Shown here one piece after another: positions 1-7,183 of a DNA stretch of 11,030 nucleotides. The stretch covers positions 1 through 11,030 of the forward strand of contig JAEZEY010000072.1 of assembly GCA_023432845.1 (NCBI GenBank). Direction: 5' to 3'. Every line of letters starts with the position of its first letter. Position 1 is the stretch's first letter. The notes beneath the pieces are model-generated. The model did not search any database. It had not been told where the DNA came from and saw nothing but the letters and a program-made list of their open reading frames with translations. The DNA comes from Pseudomonadota bacterium (GTDB taxonomy: Bacteria > Pseudomonadota > Alphaproteobacteria > Rhizobiales > Xanthobacteraceae). Position numbers and translations under genes: made by a program.

Positions 1-42
1 GGGCATGACGGAGTTAGACCAACGGCCGTGCGTAGAAGCAGC
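1..42. other. short flank downstream of glpX, left edge
   Basis: These 42 bases follow the glpX stop on the minus strand and run off the window. There is no hairpin with a T-tract, so no terminator is visible. A minus-strand ATG at 6-4 could begin the next gene, and in many Hyphomicrobiales recJ follows glpX (general knowledge). Only two codons are present, so nothing can be assigned from sequence. Confidence 0.4.
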
Positions 43-1035
43 TCAATCCAGATGAAACTTCTCGAGCTGGCGGTGCTCGCCGATAACGCGGCGGACGGTG
101 CCGGTGGTCGAGCGCATGACCACGGTCTCGGTCTCGATCACGTCCTTGCCGAACGACACGCCCTTGAGCATGGCCCCGGTGGTGACGCCGGTGGCGGCGA
201 ACAGGCAGTCGCCCTTCACCATGTCCTCGATCTCGTACTTCTTCTTGGCATCGGTAATGCCCATCTTCTTGATACGCTCCTGGAGCGCCTCGGTGTCGAT
301 CACGAGACGCGTCTGCATCTGACCGCCGATGCAGCGCAGCGCAGCCGCCGCCAGCACGCCTTCCGGTGCGCCGCCCGAACCGAGATAGATGTCGATGCCG
401 GTCTTGGCCTCAGCGCAGTGGATGACGCCGGCGACGTCGCCGTCCGAAATCAGGGACACCGCGGCCCCCAGCTTGCGGATCGCGGCGATCTTGTCGGCAT
501 GGCGCGGACGGTCGAGCAGGATGGCGGTGATCTCCGAGGGCTTCACGCCCTTGGCCTTGGCGAGATTGATGATGTTTTCCTCAACCGGCGCATCGAGATC
601 GACTGTGCCCTTCGGATAGCCGGGGCCGATGGCGATCTTGTCCATGTAGCAGTCCGGCGCGTGCAGCAGCGTGCCGCCATCGGCCATGGCGATGGTGGCG
701 ATCGAGCCGGGCATGTTCTTGGCGCACAGCACCGTGCCCTCGAGCGGATCGACGGCGATATCGACCTTGGGGCCCGACTTGTTGCCGACCTTCTCGCCGA
801 TGAACAGCATCGGCGCTTCGTCGATCTCGCCCTCGCCGATCACCACGGTACCGTCGATCGGCAGCTTGTTGAGCTCGCGCCGCATCGCATCAACCGCCGC
901 CTGATCGGAGGCCTTGTCCAGCCCGCGGCCGCGCAGCCGCGCCGCAGATACCGCAGCGCGCTCAGTCACACGCACGATCTCCAGCGTCAGAATGCGTTCC
1001 AGGAGCAGTTCGGGCTGGATCGTGATCGAAGCCAT
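43..1035 (-). CDS. glpX: class II fructose-1,6-bisphosphatase (GlpX)
   Basis: Hydrolyses fructose-1,6-bisphosphate to fructose-6-phosphate in the cytoplasm, a step of gluconeogenesis. In organisms with a Calvin cycle, class II enzymes can also act on sedoheptulose-1,7-bisphosphate. The 330-residue product has the usual GlpX length and family motifs: GEGEID (residues 67-72) and DPLEGT (96-101), which supply metal and phosphate contacts, then ISDGD (196-200), GSGGAPEG (219-226) and ATGVTTG (281-287). The ATG at 1035 follows a good ribosome binding site, AGAGGA at 1048-1043, with a 7-base spacer. It lies 22 bp after the hom stop, with no terminator between, and is probably co-transcribed with hom and the aminotransferase. 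The product appears complete. The lithium-sensitive class I Fbp family is unlikely given these motifs. Confidence 0.95.
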   Translation of the reverse strand: MASITIQPELLLERILTLEIVRVTERAAVSAARLRGRGLDKASDQAAVDAMRRELNKLPIDGTVVIGEGEIDEAPMLFIGEKVGNKSGPKVDIAVDPLEGTVLCAKNMPGSIATIAMADGGTLLHAPDCYMDKIAIGPGYPKGTVDLDAPVEENIINLAKAKGVKPSEITAILLDRPRHADKIAAIRKLGAAVSLISDGDVAGVIHCAEAKTGIDIYLGSGGAPEGVLAAAALRCIGGQMQTRLVIDTEALQERIKKMGITDAKKKYEIEDMVKGDCLFAATGVTTGAMLKGVSFGKDVIETETVVMRSTTGTVRRVIGEHRQLEKFHLD

Positions 1036-1057
1036 CGGATAGTCCTCTCGTAACTGA

Positions 1058-2368
1058 CTAATTCTTCTCGATGCGGATGACCTGCGGCCGTCCGGAAATT
1101 ACCTTGTCGCGGCCGACCGCGGCGAGCGCCTTGCGCACCGCGTCCTCGCTGGTCGCGTAGGTGATGAGGATAACCGGCACCGAGCCGTTTTTCGACTTCG
1201 ACATCTCGCCCTTCGGATGGCGCTGGACGATAGACTCCAGCGAGATGTCCTGCTCGGCGAGACGCTTGGCAATGGTCGCGGCAGTGCCCGGCTTGTCGCG
1301 CGCTTCGAGGCGGATGTAGTAGCCGCCTTCGTGGCGCTGCATCGGCGCCTTTCGCACGGCGACAAGCTTGTCCGTCGTCCGCCCGAAAGGCGGCCCCTTC
1401 AGGCCGCGCGCCACATCGGCGATGTCGGACAACACCGCGGACGCCGTCGCGGCGCCGCCGGCGCCGGGACCGATCAGAGTAATCGGGTTGACGCCCTCGG
1501 CGTCGATGGTGACGGCATTGGTGACGCCCATCACCTGCGCGATGGAGGAGTCCTTGCGCACCATGGTCGGGTGCACGCGCTGCTCGATGCCTTTCGGCGT
1601 ACGCACCGCGACGCCGAGTAGCTTGATGCGATAGCCAAGCTCGTCGGCGGCGGCAAGATCGGCCGGCGCGATCGACGAAATGCCCTCGACATAGATCGCG
1701 CTCTCGTCGACCTTGGTGCCGAAAGCCAGGCTCGCCAGCAACGCCTGCTTTTGCGCGGTGTCATAGCCTTCGACGTCGAAGGTCGGATCGGCCTCGGCAT
1801 AGCCGAGACGCTGCGCATCAGCCAGGCAGTCAGCGTACGAGAGGCCCTCCTGCTCCATCCTCGTAAGGATATAATTGCAGGTGCCGTTGAGTATGCCGTA
1901 GATGCGGTTGATCGCGTTACCGGCGAGCCCCTCGCGCAAGGTCTTGATCACCGGAATGGCGGCGCCGACTGCGGCTTCGTAGTTGAGCGCGACGCCCGCT
2001 TTCTCGGCGAGCTGCGCCATCTTGAAACCGTGCTTGGCGAGCAGCGCCTTGTTGGCGGTGACCACCGACTTGCCGGTGGCCAGCGCGTATTCGATCGCGG
2101 TCTTGGCCGGATCTCCCGAGCCACCCATCAACTCAACGAACACATCGATGCCGTCGTAGCCGGCCAACTCGACCGGGTCCGAGAACCATTTTATCTTCTT
2201 GAGATCGACGCCGCGGTTCTTGTTGCGCGACCGCGCCGAGACCGCGACCACCTCGATGCGGCGGCCGCAGCGCGCGGCAATAGCCTCACGCTCTTTGCCT
2301 ATCTGAGCAATCAATGCGGCGCCTACCGTGCCGAGGCCGGCGATACCTACGCGAAGAGGCTCGACCAT
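1058..2368 (-). CDS. hom: homoserine dehydrogenase with C-terminal ACT domain
   Basis: Reduces aspartate-4-semialdehyde to homoserine with NAD(P)H, the branch point toward threonine and methionine. The 436-residue product is the full-length monofunctional form. Residues 6-16 carry the Rossmann dinucleotide loop GLGTVG (11-16). SVVTANKALL (101-110) contains Lys107, one of two conserved active-site lysines. LNGTCNYI (160-167) and the segment DPTFDVEGYDTAQK (194-207), ending in the second conserved Lys207, form the substrate site. From about residue 348 onward the sequence fits a C-terminal ACT domain (GGYYIRLEARDKPG), which in this family commonly mediates allosteric inhibition by threonine. 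There is no N-terminal aspartokinase domain, so this is not the ThrA/MetL fusion. The start lies 3 bp after the aminotransferase stop with no strong Shine-Dalgarno sequence, which suggests translational coupling. Confidence 0.97.
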   Translation of the reverse strand: MVEPLRVGIAGLGTVGAALIAQIGKEREAIAARCGRRIEVVAVSARSRNKNRGVDLKKIKWFSDPVELAGYDGIDVFVELMGGSGDPAKTAIEYALATGKSVVTANKALLAKHGFKMAQLAEKAGVALNYEAAVGAAIPVIKTLREGLAGNAINRIYGILNGTCNYILTRMEQEGLSYADCLADAQRLGYAEADPTFDVEGYDTAQKQALLASLAFGTKVDESAIYVEGISSIAPADLAAADELGYRIKLLGVAVRTPKGIEQRVHPTMVRKDSSIAQVMGVTNAVTIDAEGVNPITLIGPGAGGAATASAVLSDIADVARGLKGPPFGRTTDKLVAVRKAPMQRHEGGYYIRLEARDKPGTAATIAKRLAEQDISLESIVQRHPKGEMSKSKNGSVPVILITYATSEDAVRKALAAVGRDKVISGRPQVIRIEKN

Positions 2369-2371
2369 GAC

Positions 2372-3592
2372 TTAGCGCCGGTTCGTCAGCGGGACGACGT
2401 TGTGAAGCTGCGTCGGCGCCGTCTCGAGGAAACGTTTGATGTTGCGCGCAGCCTGGCGGATGCGCTGCTCGTTCTCCACCAGCGCGATGCGCACGAAGCC
2501 CTCGCCGCGCTCACCGAAGCCGGTGCCTGGCGACACCGCAACCTCGGCCTTCTCGACCAGCAGCTTGGCGAATTCGACCGAGCCCATGTCGCGGAACGGC
2601 TCGGGGATCGGCGACCAGGCGAACATTGAGGCGGACGGCGGCGGCACGTCCCAACCGGCGCGGGAGAAGCTCTCCACCATCACATCCCGGCGCTTGGTAT
2701 AGATGGCGCGCATCTCCCGCACGCATTCCTCCGGGCCGTTGAGCGCAGCAGCAGCCGCGACCTGGATCGGCGTGAAGGCCCCGTAATCGAGATAGGACTT
2801 CACGCGGCCGAGAGCCGCGATCAGCCGATCGTTGCCGACGGCAAAGCCCATGCGCCAGCCGGCCATCGAGAACGTCTTCGACATCGAGGTGAACTCGACG
2901 GCGACGTCGATCGCGCCCGGCACCTGAAGCACCGACGGCGGCGGGTCATTGTCGAAAAAGACCTCGGCGTAAGCGAGATCGGACAGGATGAAGATCTCGT
3001 GCTTCTTCGCGAAGGCGACAAGGTCCTTGTAGAAGTCGAGGCTGGCGACGAAGGCGGTCGGGTTCGACGGATAGCAGACGACAATGGCGATCGGCTTCGG
3101 AATCGAATGCCTGATGGCGCGCTCGACCTGATTGAAGAAATCCGGCGTCGGATCGGACGAGACCGAGCGGATGACACCGCCCGCCATCAGGAAGCCGAAA
3201 GCGTGGATCGGGTAGCTCGGGTCGGGCACGATGATAACGTCGCCCGGCGCGGTGATGGCCTGCGCCATGTTGGCGAAGCCTTCCTTGGAGCCCAGCGTCG
3301 CCACGACCTGGGTCTCGGGATTGAGCTTCACGCCGAAGCGGCGCTCGTAATAGGCGGCCTGGGCGCGGCGCAGGCCGGGAATGCCACGCGAGGCGGAATA
3401 GCGGTCGGTGCGCGGCTTGCCGAGCGTCTCTTTGAGCTTATCGATGACGTGCTGTGGCGCGGGCAGGTCCGGGTTGCCCATGCCGAGGTCGATGATGTCT
3501 GCGCCGGCGTTCCGTGCCTTGGCCTTGGCGCGGTTCACCTCTTCGAACACGTAGGGCGGCAGGCGGCGGATGCGGTAAAATTCTTCCATCAT
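2372..3592 (-). CDS. alaC: AlaC-like class I/II aminotransferase (PLP)
   Basis: A fold-type I, pyridoxal-phosphate-dependent aminotransferase of 406 residues, likely cytoplasmic. It closely resembles what I recall of E. coli AlaC, the glutamate-pyruvate aminotransferase: shared stretches include RLPPYVF (10-16), YSASRGIPGLRRA (65-77), GSKEG (101-105), DPSYPIH (124-130), KSYLDYGAFTP and ENEQRIRQA. Predicted PLP contacts are Asn177 (in YPSNPTA), Asp205 and Tyr208 (SDLAYAE), and the Schiff-base lysine Lys239 in SMSKTFSMAGWR. Homologues in Rhizobiales are often labelled LL-diaminopimelate aminotransferase, and the sequence alone cannot exclude another amino-acid substrate. Two ATGs in tandem (3592 and 3589) are possible starts, and the ribosome binding site is weak. 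It sits directly upstream of hom, which suggests a role in aspartate-family or alanine metabolism. Confidence 0.85.
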   Translation of the reverse strand: MMEEFYRIRRLPPYVFEEVNRAKAKARNAGADIIDLGMGNPDLPAPQHVIDKLKETLGKPRTDRYSASRGIPGLRRAQAAYYERRFGVKLNPETQVVATLGSKEGFANMAQAITAPGDVIIVPDPSYPIHAFGFLMAGGVIRSVSSDPTPDFFNQVERAIRHSIPKPIAIVVCYPSNPTAFVASLDFYKDLVAFAKKHEIFILSDLAYAEVFFDNDPPPSVLQVPGAIDVAVEFTSMSKTFSMAGWRMGFAVGNDRLIAALGRVKSYLDYGAFTPIQVAAAAALNGPEECVREMRAIYTKRRDVMVESFSRAGWDVPPPSASMFAWSPIPEPFRDMGSVEFAKLLVEKAEVAVSPGTGFGERGEGFVRIALVENEQRIRQAARNIKRFLETAPTQLHNVVPLTNRR

Positions 3593-3660
3593 TTTCAGAC
3601 CTTGGCTGGAGCCTTAAGCCGTCCTCTCCGGCTGGCCTTGGAACCCCCGGCTGGCTTTTA

Positions 3661-4053
3661 TCACGGGTTCGTTCTGGCGCCAGTGGCCTGCCCGGATTTC
3701 GGAGCCTTTGCGTTCTTTTTTGCCGGCTTTGGCGCCGGCGGCGGAGCGTCAGGGTCTGCCGCTGCCTTTTCCTGACGCTCACGCAGGCCCTGCAGTTCCC
3801 ACTGGAGCCTGAGCTGCTCGGCATCGTCGAGCGGCTTGGTGCTGCGGGGGGCCGGCGTGTCGTAAACGCCAGGATAGGCATAAGGCTTGTCAGGACGGGC
3901 CGGTGCCCCTTCGGGCAAGCCGCCCATTGCGTGCGGCAACTGATCGCCCATGCCCCCGGAGGCGCAGCCGGAAAGGGCCAATTGGGTCACCAGCGGTACC
4001 GCAATGGCCAGCGCCAGGGTCGACGGCCGCCAAGTTTTCACGGAACGTGTCAT
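3661..4053 (-). CDS. small predicted lipoprotein of unknown function
   Basis: A 130-residue protein that I cannot assign to a named family. It begins with a short basic segment (MTRSVKTWRP), a hydrophobic stretch at residues 11-27, and a lipobox LSGC with Cys30 as the likely lipidated residue, so the mature form should be a lipoprotein of about 101 residues. Ala at +2 favours the outer membrane by the general Lol rule. The mature part starts with a Gly/Pro-rich linker, then a charged, possibly helical patch (DDAEQLRLQWELQGLRERQEK), and ends in a Pro/Ala/Lys-rich low-complexity tail. I chose the ATG at 4053 because it places the signal peptide at the N-terminus and follows AGAGG. The longer frame reaching 4107 would need a TTG start and an extra 18 residues. 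It lies 68 bp upstream of the aminotransferase gene on the same strand. Confidence 0.75.
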   Translation of the reverse strand: MTRSVKTWRPSTLALAIAVPLVTQLALSGCASGGMGDQLPHAMGGLPEGAPARPDKPYAYPGVYDTPAPRSTKPLDDAEQLRLQWELQGLRERQEKAAADPDAPPPAPKPAKKNAKAPKSGQATGARTNP

Positions 4054-4079
4054 CCAGACCTCTGCCCATCGCTGCACTG

Positions 4080-4098
4080 CCGCAAATCCGGATTGCGG
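4080..4098. repeat. imperfect inverted repeat in lipoprotein leader
   Basis: CCGCAAATCC at 4080-4089 faces GGATTGCGG at 4090-4098. The arms are complementary apart from one unpaired A. The repeat lies between the predicted minus-strand -10 box and the lipoprotein ATG at 4053, so it would be in the transcribed leader, either as a small hairpin or as a protein-binding site. It has no T-tract and is therefore not an intrinsic terminator. Confidence 0.4.
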
Positions 4099-4128
4099 AG
4101 TTGCCAAAAAAGCGACGCAGACTCAATG

Positions 4129-4143
4129 AATTATAGCATAATT
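4129..4143. promoter_or_regulatory. AT-rich perfect palindrome over minus-strand -10 box
   Basis: AATTAT and ATAATT form a perfect 6-bp inverted repeat around the 3-base centre AGC. This AT-rich patch stands out in GC-rich surroundings and overlaps the best -10 hexamer for the leftward transcript, an arrangement typical of a repressor operator. The cognate regulator is unknown. Part of the symmetry may simply come from the -10 sequence. Confidence 0.4.
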
Positions 4144-4158
4144 GCGCTACCCGGCTAA
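4130..4158 (-). promoter_or_regulatory. predicted promoter for lipoprotein-alaC-hom-glpX
   Basis: On the minus strand, TATAAT at 4135-4130 is a perfect sigma-70 -10 hexamer. It lies 17 bp downstream of TTAGCC (4158-4153), a 3-of-6 match to the -35 consensus. It would start a transcript near 4123, with a leader of about 70 bases before the lipoprotein ATG at 4053. The support is pattern-based only. Confidence 0.45.
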
Positions 4159-4208
4159 TATGGCGGCAGCAAGGTGTGAAACGTGCCGTGCCGAAGTCCG
4201 AGACGGCA

Positions 4209-4236
4209 TTGACTGCCTAATAACGCGCCTTGCGAT
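4209..4236 (+). promoter_or_regulatory. possible phaC promoter
   Basis: TTGACT at 4209-4214 matches the -35 consensus at five of six positions. A 16-bp spacer leads to TGCGAT at 4231-4236, a weak 3-of-6 match to the -10 box. It would give a leader of about 60 bases before the phaC ATG at 4303. The weak -10 keeps confidence low. Confidence 0.3.
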
Positions 4237-4242
4237 GCCTCG

Positions 4243-4255
4243 TGGACCTGGTCCA
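4243..4255. promoter_or_regulatory. 13-bp perfect palindrome upstream of phaC
   Basis: TGGACC and GGTCCA form a perfect inverted repeat around a single T. The site begins seven bases after the predicted -10 box and ends 47 bases before the phaC start, which would suit a repressor operator at the transcription start. A second short palindrome, TTGGCCAA, lies at 4277-4284. Neither resembles the TGC/GCA-rich sites reported for PhaR, so no regulator is assigned. Confidence 0.35.
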
Positions 4256-4302
4256 AGTCACGCGATCAGCGTGCCCTTGGCCAAACGTGGCCCGAACAAA
4301 GA

Positions 4303-6243
4303 ATGACGATGGAAACGTCCAGCTCCAGCATCGAAGCTGCCCCCGAAAAAGGGGGCGGCAATGTCATCGCGCTCAAGCCTGGCGCGGCCACCAAGCCGGC
4401 CGGCGACAAGCCCGACAAGGCGAAGGCCGCCGGCGACGGCCAGGCGTCCGGCGCAGAGCCTGTCTTGGGCGCGGTCGATGTCGAGGCGTTCTCCCGCAAT
4501 CTCGCCCGCGCCATCGAACAAGGTGGCAAGGCGCTCGCCGCCTATATGAAGCCGCGCGAGGAAGGCAAGGTCGAGGACGCCCTCGCCGCCGACATCGCCG
4601 ATATCGTCAAGACCGTCGCCAAGATTTTCGAATACTGGCTGGCCGATCCGGAACGCACCCTGCAACTGCAGCAGAGTATCGGCCGCTCCTATCTCGACCT
4701 GTGGGCGAGCGCCATGCACCGCCTCACCGGCGAAGAATTCAAGCCGGTGGTCGCGCCGGACCCAAAGGACAAGCGCTTCGCCGATCCGGAATGGTCGCAG
4801 AACCAGTTCTACGATTTCCTCAAGCAGCTCTATCTGCTGACGGTGCAGTGGAGCGAGAGGCTGGTCAAGGACGCCGAAGGCATCGACGAGCACACGCGGC
4901 GGAAAGCCGAGTTCTATATCCGGCAGTTCGCCAACGCGCTTGCGCCGTCCAACTTCGTTTTCACCAATCCGGAACTGATGCGCGAGACTTTGATCTCCAA
5001 CGCCGAGAACCTCGCCAATGGCCTGGAGATGCTGAGCGAGGACATCGCCGCCGGTCGCGGCACCCTCAGGATCCGCCAGACCGATCCGAGCAATTTCGCA
5101 GTCGGCCGCAATCTCGCCCTCACGCCGGGCAAGGTGATCTACCAGAATGAACTGATGCAGCTCATCCAGTACGAAGCGACAACGGATGAGGTGTTCAAGG
5201 TCCCGCTGCTGATCGTGCCGCCGTGGATCAACAAGTTCTACATTCTCGACCTGACGCCGGAAAAGTCCTTCATCAAGTGGTGCGTCGACCGCGGTTTCAC
5301 CGTGTTCGTGATCTCCTGGGTCAACCCTGACGCCCATCTCGCGCAGAAGAGCTTCGAGCAATACATGAAGGAAGGCCCGCTCGAGGCCATGGACGTGATC
5401 GAAAAGATCACCGGCGAGAGCAAGGTCCACACCATCGGCTATTGCGTCGGCGGCACCTTGCTCGCCGTGACCCTGGCCTGGCTCGCCGCGCAGAAGCAGG
5501 ACCGCGTCGTCTCGGCCACCATGTTCGCGGCACAGGTCGACTTCACCTTCGCCGGCGATCTCAAGATCTTCGTCGACGAGGATCGTATCCGCGCGCTCGA
5601 GCAGCAGATGCAGGAACAGGGCTATCTCGAAGCCTCGCGCATGGCCAACACTTTCAACATGCTGCGATCGAACGATCTCGTCTGGCCCTACGTCGTCAAC
5701 AATTACCTCAAGGGCAAGAAGCCCTACCCGTTCGACCTCCTCTATTGGAACTCGGACGCCACGCGCATGCCGGCGGCCAACCACTCTTTCTATCTGCGCA
5801 ACTGCTATCTCAACAACCGCCTCACCAAGGGCGAGATGGAAATTGCCGGCACGCATCTAAAGCTGAGCGACGTCACGGTGCCGGTCTACAATCTCGCTAC
5901 GCGCGAGGATCACATCGCGCCGGCCAAATCGGTGCTGTACGGCTCGCAGTTCTTCGGCGGCCCGGTGCGCTATGTGCTGGCCGGCTCCGGGCATATCGCC
6001 GGCGTCATCAACCCGCCCGGCCCGAAAATCAAATACCAGTACTGGCTCGGCGATGCGCCGAAGGGTGACGACGTCGACAAGTGGATGGCAACGGCGACCG
6101 AACATCCGGGCTCATGGTGGCCAGACTGGCTCGACTGGATCGGGCAAATCAGCGACGAGAAGGTGTCCTCGCGCGCCGTTGGCGGCGGCCAGTTCGAGCC
6201 GATCGAGGACGCACCGGGCTCCTACGTGAAGATGCGGGACTGA
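4303..6243 (+). CDS. phaC: class I poly(3-hydroxyalkanoate) synthase PhaC
   Basis: Polymerises (R)-3-hydroxyacyl-CoA, typically 3-hydroxybutyryl-CoA, into storage polyester at the granule surface. The alpha/beta-hydrolase core carries the PHA-synthase lipase-like box GYCVGG with nucleophile Cys381. Asp536 (in REDHIAP) and His564 (in GSGHIAG) complete the triad, and the 28-residue Asp-His spacing matches Cupriavidus PhaC. The PhaC N-terminal domain covers roughly residues 155-330, including DKRFADPEW and NLALTPGKVIYQN. The C-terminus ends in the class-typical WWPDWLDW and GSYVK motifs. At 646 residues it exceeds the usual 580-600, because of an Ala/Lys/Gly/Pro-rich, probably disordered tail over residues 1-58. 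The ribosome binding site before ATG 4303 is weak, and ATG 4309 is an alternative start. No phaE or phaR gene adjoins it, consistent with a single-subunit class I enzyme. Confidence 0.97.
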   Translation: MTMETSSSSIEAAPEKGGGNVIALKPGAATKPAGDKPDKAKAAGDGQASGAEPVLGAVDVEAFSRNLARAIEQGGKALAAYMKPREEGKVEDALAADIADIVKTVAKIFEYWLADPERTLQLQQSIGRSYLDLWASAMHRLTGEEFKPVVAPDPKDKRFADPEWSQNQFYDFLKQLYLLTVQWSERLVKDAEGIDEHTRRKAEFYIRQFANALAPSNFVFTNPELMRETLISNAENLANGLEMLSEDIAAGRGTLRIRQTDPSNFAVGRNLALTPGKVIYQNELMQLIQYEATTDEVFKVPLLIVPPWINKFYILDLTPEKSFIKWCVDRGFTVFVISWVNPDAHLAQKSFEQYMKEGPLEAMDVIEKITGESKVHTIGYCVGGTLLAVTLAWLAAQKQDRVVSATMFAAQVDFTFAGDLKIFVDEDRIRALEQQMQEQGYLEASRMANTFNMLRSNDLVWPYVVNNYLKGKKPYPFDLLYWNSDATRMPAANHSFYLRNCYLNNRLTKGEMEIAGTHLKLSDVTVPVYNLATREDHIAPAKSVLYGSQFFGGPVRYVLAGSGHIAGVINPPGPKIKYQYWLGDAPKGDDVDKWMATATEHPGSWWPDWLDWIGQISDEKVSSRAVGGGQFEPIEDAPGSYVKMRD

Positions 6244-6249
6244 GGACGC

Positions 6250-7164
6250 TTACGCCTGTCCCGCCTCACCGCCGAGCTTGATCGGCACCTTCAGGTAATG
6301 CACGCCGTCGACCTCGGCCGGCGGAAACTTGCCGGCGCGGATATTCACCTGGATCGACGGCAGGAGCAGCAACGGCGCGGCGAGCGTCGCATCGCGCGCC
6401 TCGCGCATCCTGACGAATTCATCCTCGCTGACGCCGTCGTGAACGTGGACGTTGCGCGCCTTCTCCTCACCGACCGTGGTCTCCCAGGCATATTGGTCGC
6501 GACCCGGCGCCTTGTAGTCGTGGCACATGAACAGCCGCGTCTCGTCCGGCAATGAGAGCACGCGCTTGATCGAACGATAGAGGTTGCGCGCATCGCCGCC
6601 GGGGAAGTCGGCGCGCGCGGTGCCGTAGTCCGGCATGAACAGGGTGTCGCCGACGAACACGGCATCGCCGATCTTGTACGACACGCAGGCCGGCGTATGG
6701 CCGGGCGTATGCATGACCTCGCCGTCGAGTCCGCCAATGCTGAAGGTGTCGCCGTCCTTGAACAGGCGATCGAACTCCGAGCCGTCGCCGGACACATCGA
6801 CGGCGTTGAACACGGGGCGGAAAATGCGCTGCACGTCGCGGATATGTTCGCCGATCGCAACCGTCGCGCCGGTCTTGAGCTTGATGTAGGGCGCGCCCGA
6901 CAGATGATCGGCATGGGCGTGCGTTTCCAGAACTTGCCCGATCCGGACGCCGAGCTTTTGAGCTTCGGCAAGGATCGCGGCGGCTGACTTAGTGGAGCAC
7001 TCCCCGGTTCGGAAATCATAGTCGAGCACTGGATCGATGACGGCGCCGTCTTTGGTGTCGCCGTCCCACACCAGATAGCTCACCGTATTGGTCGGCTCGT
7101 CGAAGAACGCCTTGATCTGCGGCTTCTTCCCAGACTTGTTCCCAGTTGCGGCGGTCGCGGACAT
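6250..7164 (-). CDS. blh: persulfide dioxygenase-like MBL-fold enzyme (Blh/ETHE1 type)
   Basis: A 304-residue metallo-beta-lactamase-fold protein, most like the ETHE1/Blh group that oxidises glutathione persulfide to sulfite and GSH using one iron. The metal-binding motif THAHADH gives His82, His84, Asp86 and His87. Further ligands are His156 (HTPGHT), Asp173 (VFVGDTLF) and His215 (FMCHDY). The DYDFRTGE and NTVSYLVWD segments near the N-terminus also fit Blh-type proteins. It has no fused rhodanese or DUF442 domain. The ATG at 7164 follows AGGAG at 7175-7171 with a 6-base spacer. Being divergent from an ArsR regulator, a rhodanese and a TSUP exporter supports a role in sulfide detoxification. 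A glyoxalase II-like hydrolase is the main alternative. It converges on phaC with a 6-bp gap between stops and no visible terminator. Confidence 0.85.
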   Translation of the reverse strand: MSATAATGNKSGKKPQIKAFFDEPTNTVSYLVWDGDTKDGAVIDPVLDYDFRTGECSTKSAAAILAEAQKLGVRIGQVLETHAHADHLSGAPYIKLKTGATVAIGEHIRDVQRIFRPVFNAVDVSGDGSEFDRLFKDGDTFSIGGLDGEVMHTPGHTPACVSYKIGDAVFVGDTLFMPDYGTARADFPGGDARNLYRSIKRVLSLPDETRLFMCHDYKAPGRDQYAWETTVGEEKARNVHVHDGVSEDEFVRMREARDATLAAPLLLLPSIQVNIRAGKFPPAEVDGVHYLKVPIKLGGEAGQA

Positions 7165-7183
7165 CGGCTGCTCCTGAACGATT

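Noticed and set aside
1..6. Possible start codon of the next gene (recJ?) on the minus strand
   Set aside because: Only two codons are inside the window. The recJ idea rests on typical gene order, not on sequence seen here.
28..1053. Long open frame of 341 codons on the plus strand opposite glpX
   Set aside because: It is antisense to a complete GlpX with all motifs, and its composition (Arg, His, Asp, Gly-rich) is the usual mirror frame of GC-rich coding sequence.
3628..3655. Direct repeat CCGGCTGGC at 3628-3636 and 3647-3655, between alaC and the lipoprotein gene
   Set aside because: It has two copies only, short and GC-rich, with no T-tract or stem that would make a terminator or clear binding site.
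4054..4107. Longer N-terminus for the lipoprotein starting at 4107
   Set aside because: It needs a TTG start and puts 18 residues before a normal signal peptide. ATG 4053 with AGAGG upstream is better.
4054..4302. PhaR binding site or small RNA upstream of phaC
   Set aside because: I found no convincing TGC/GCA-spaced site and no RNA-like structure with a terminator. The palindromes present are reported without naming a regulator.
4258..5856. Open frame of 532 codons on the minus strand opposite phaC
   Set aside because: phaC on the other strand is complete with its catalytic triad. The antisense product shows no domain and looks like a composition artefact.
6244..6249. Bidirectional terminator between convergent phaC and blh
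   Set aside because: Only 6 bp separate the stops and no hairpin with a T-tract was seen around them. The same applies to the 4-bp gap at 9275-9278.
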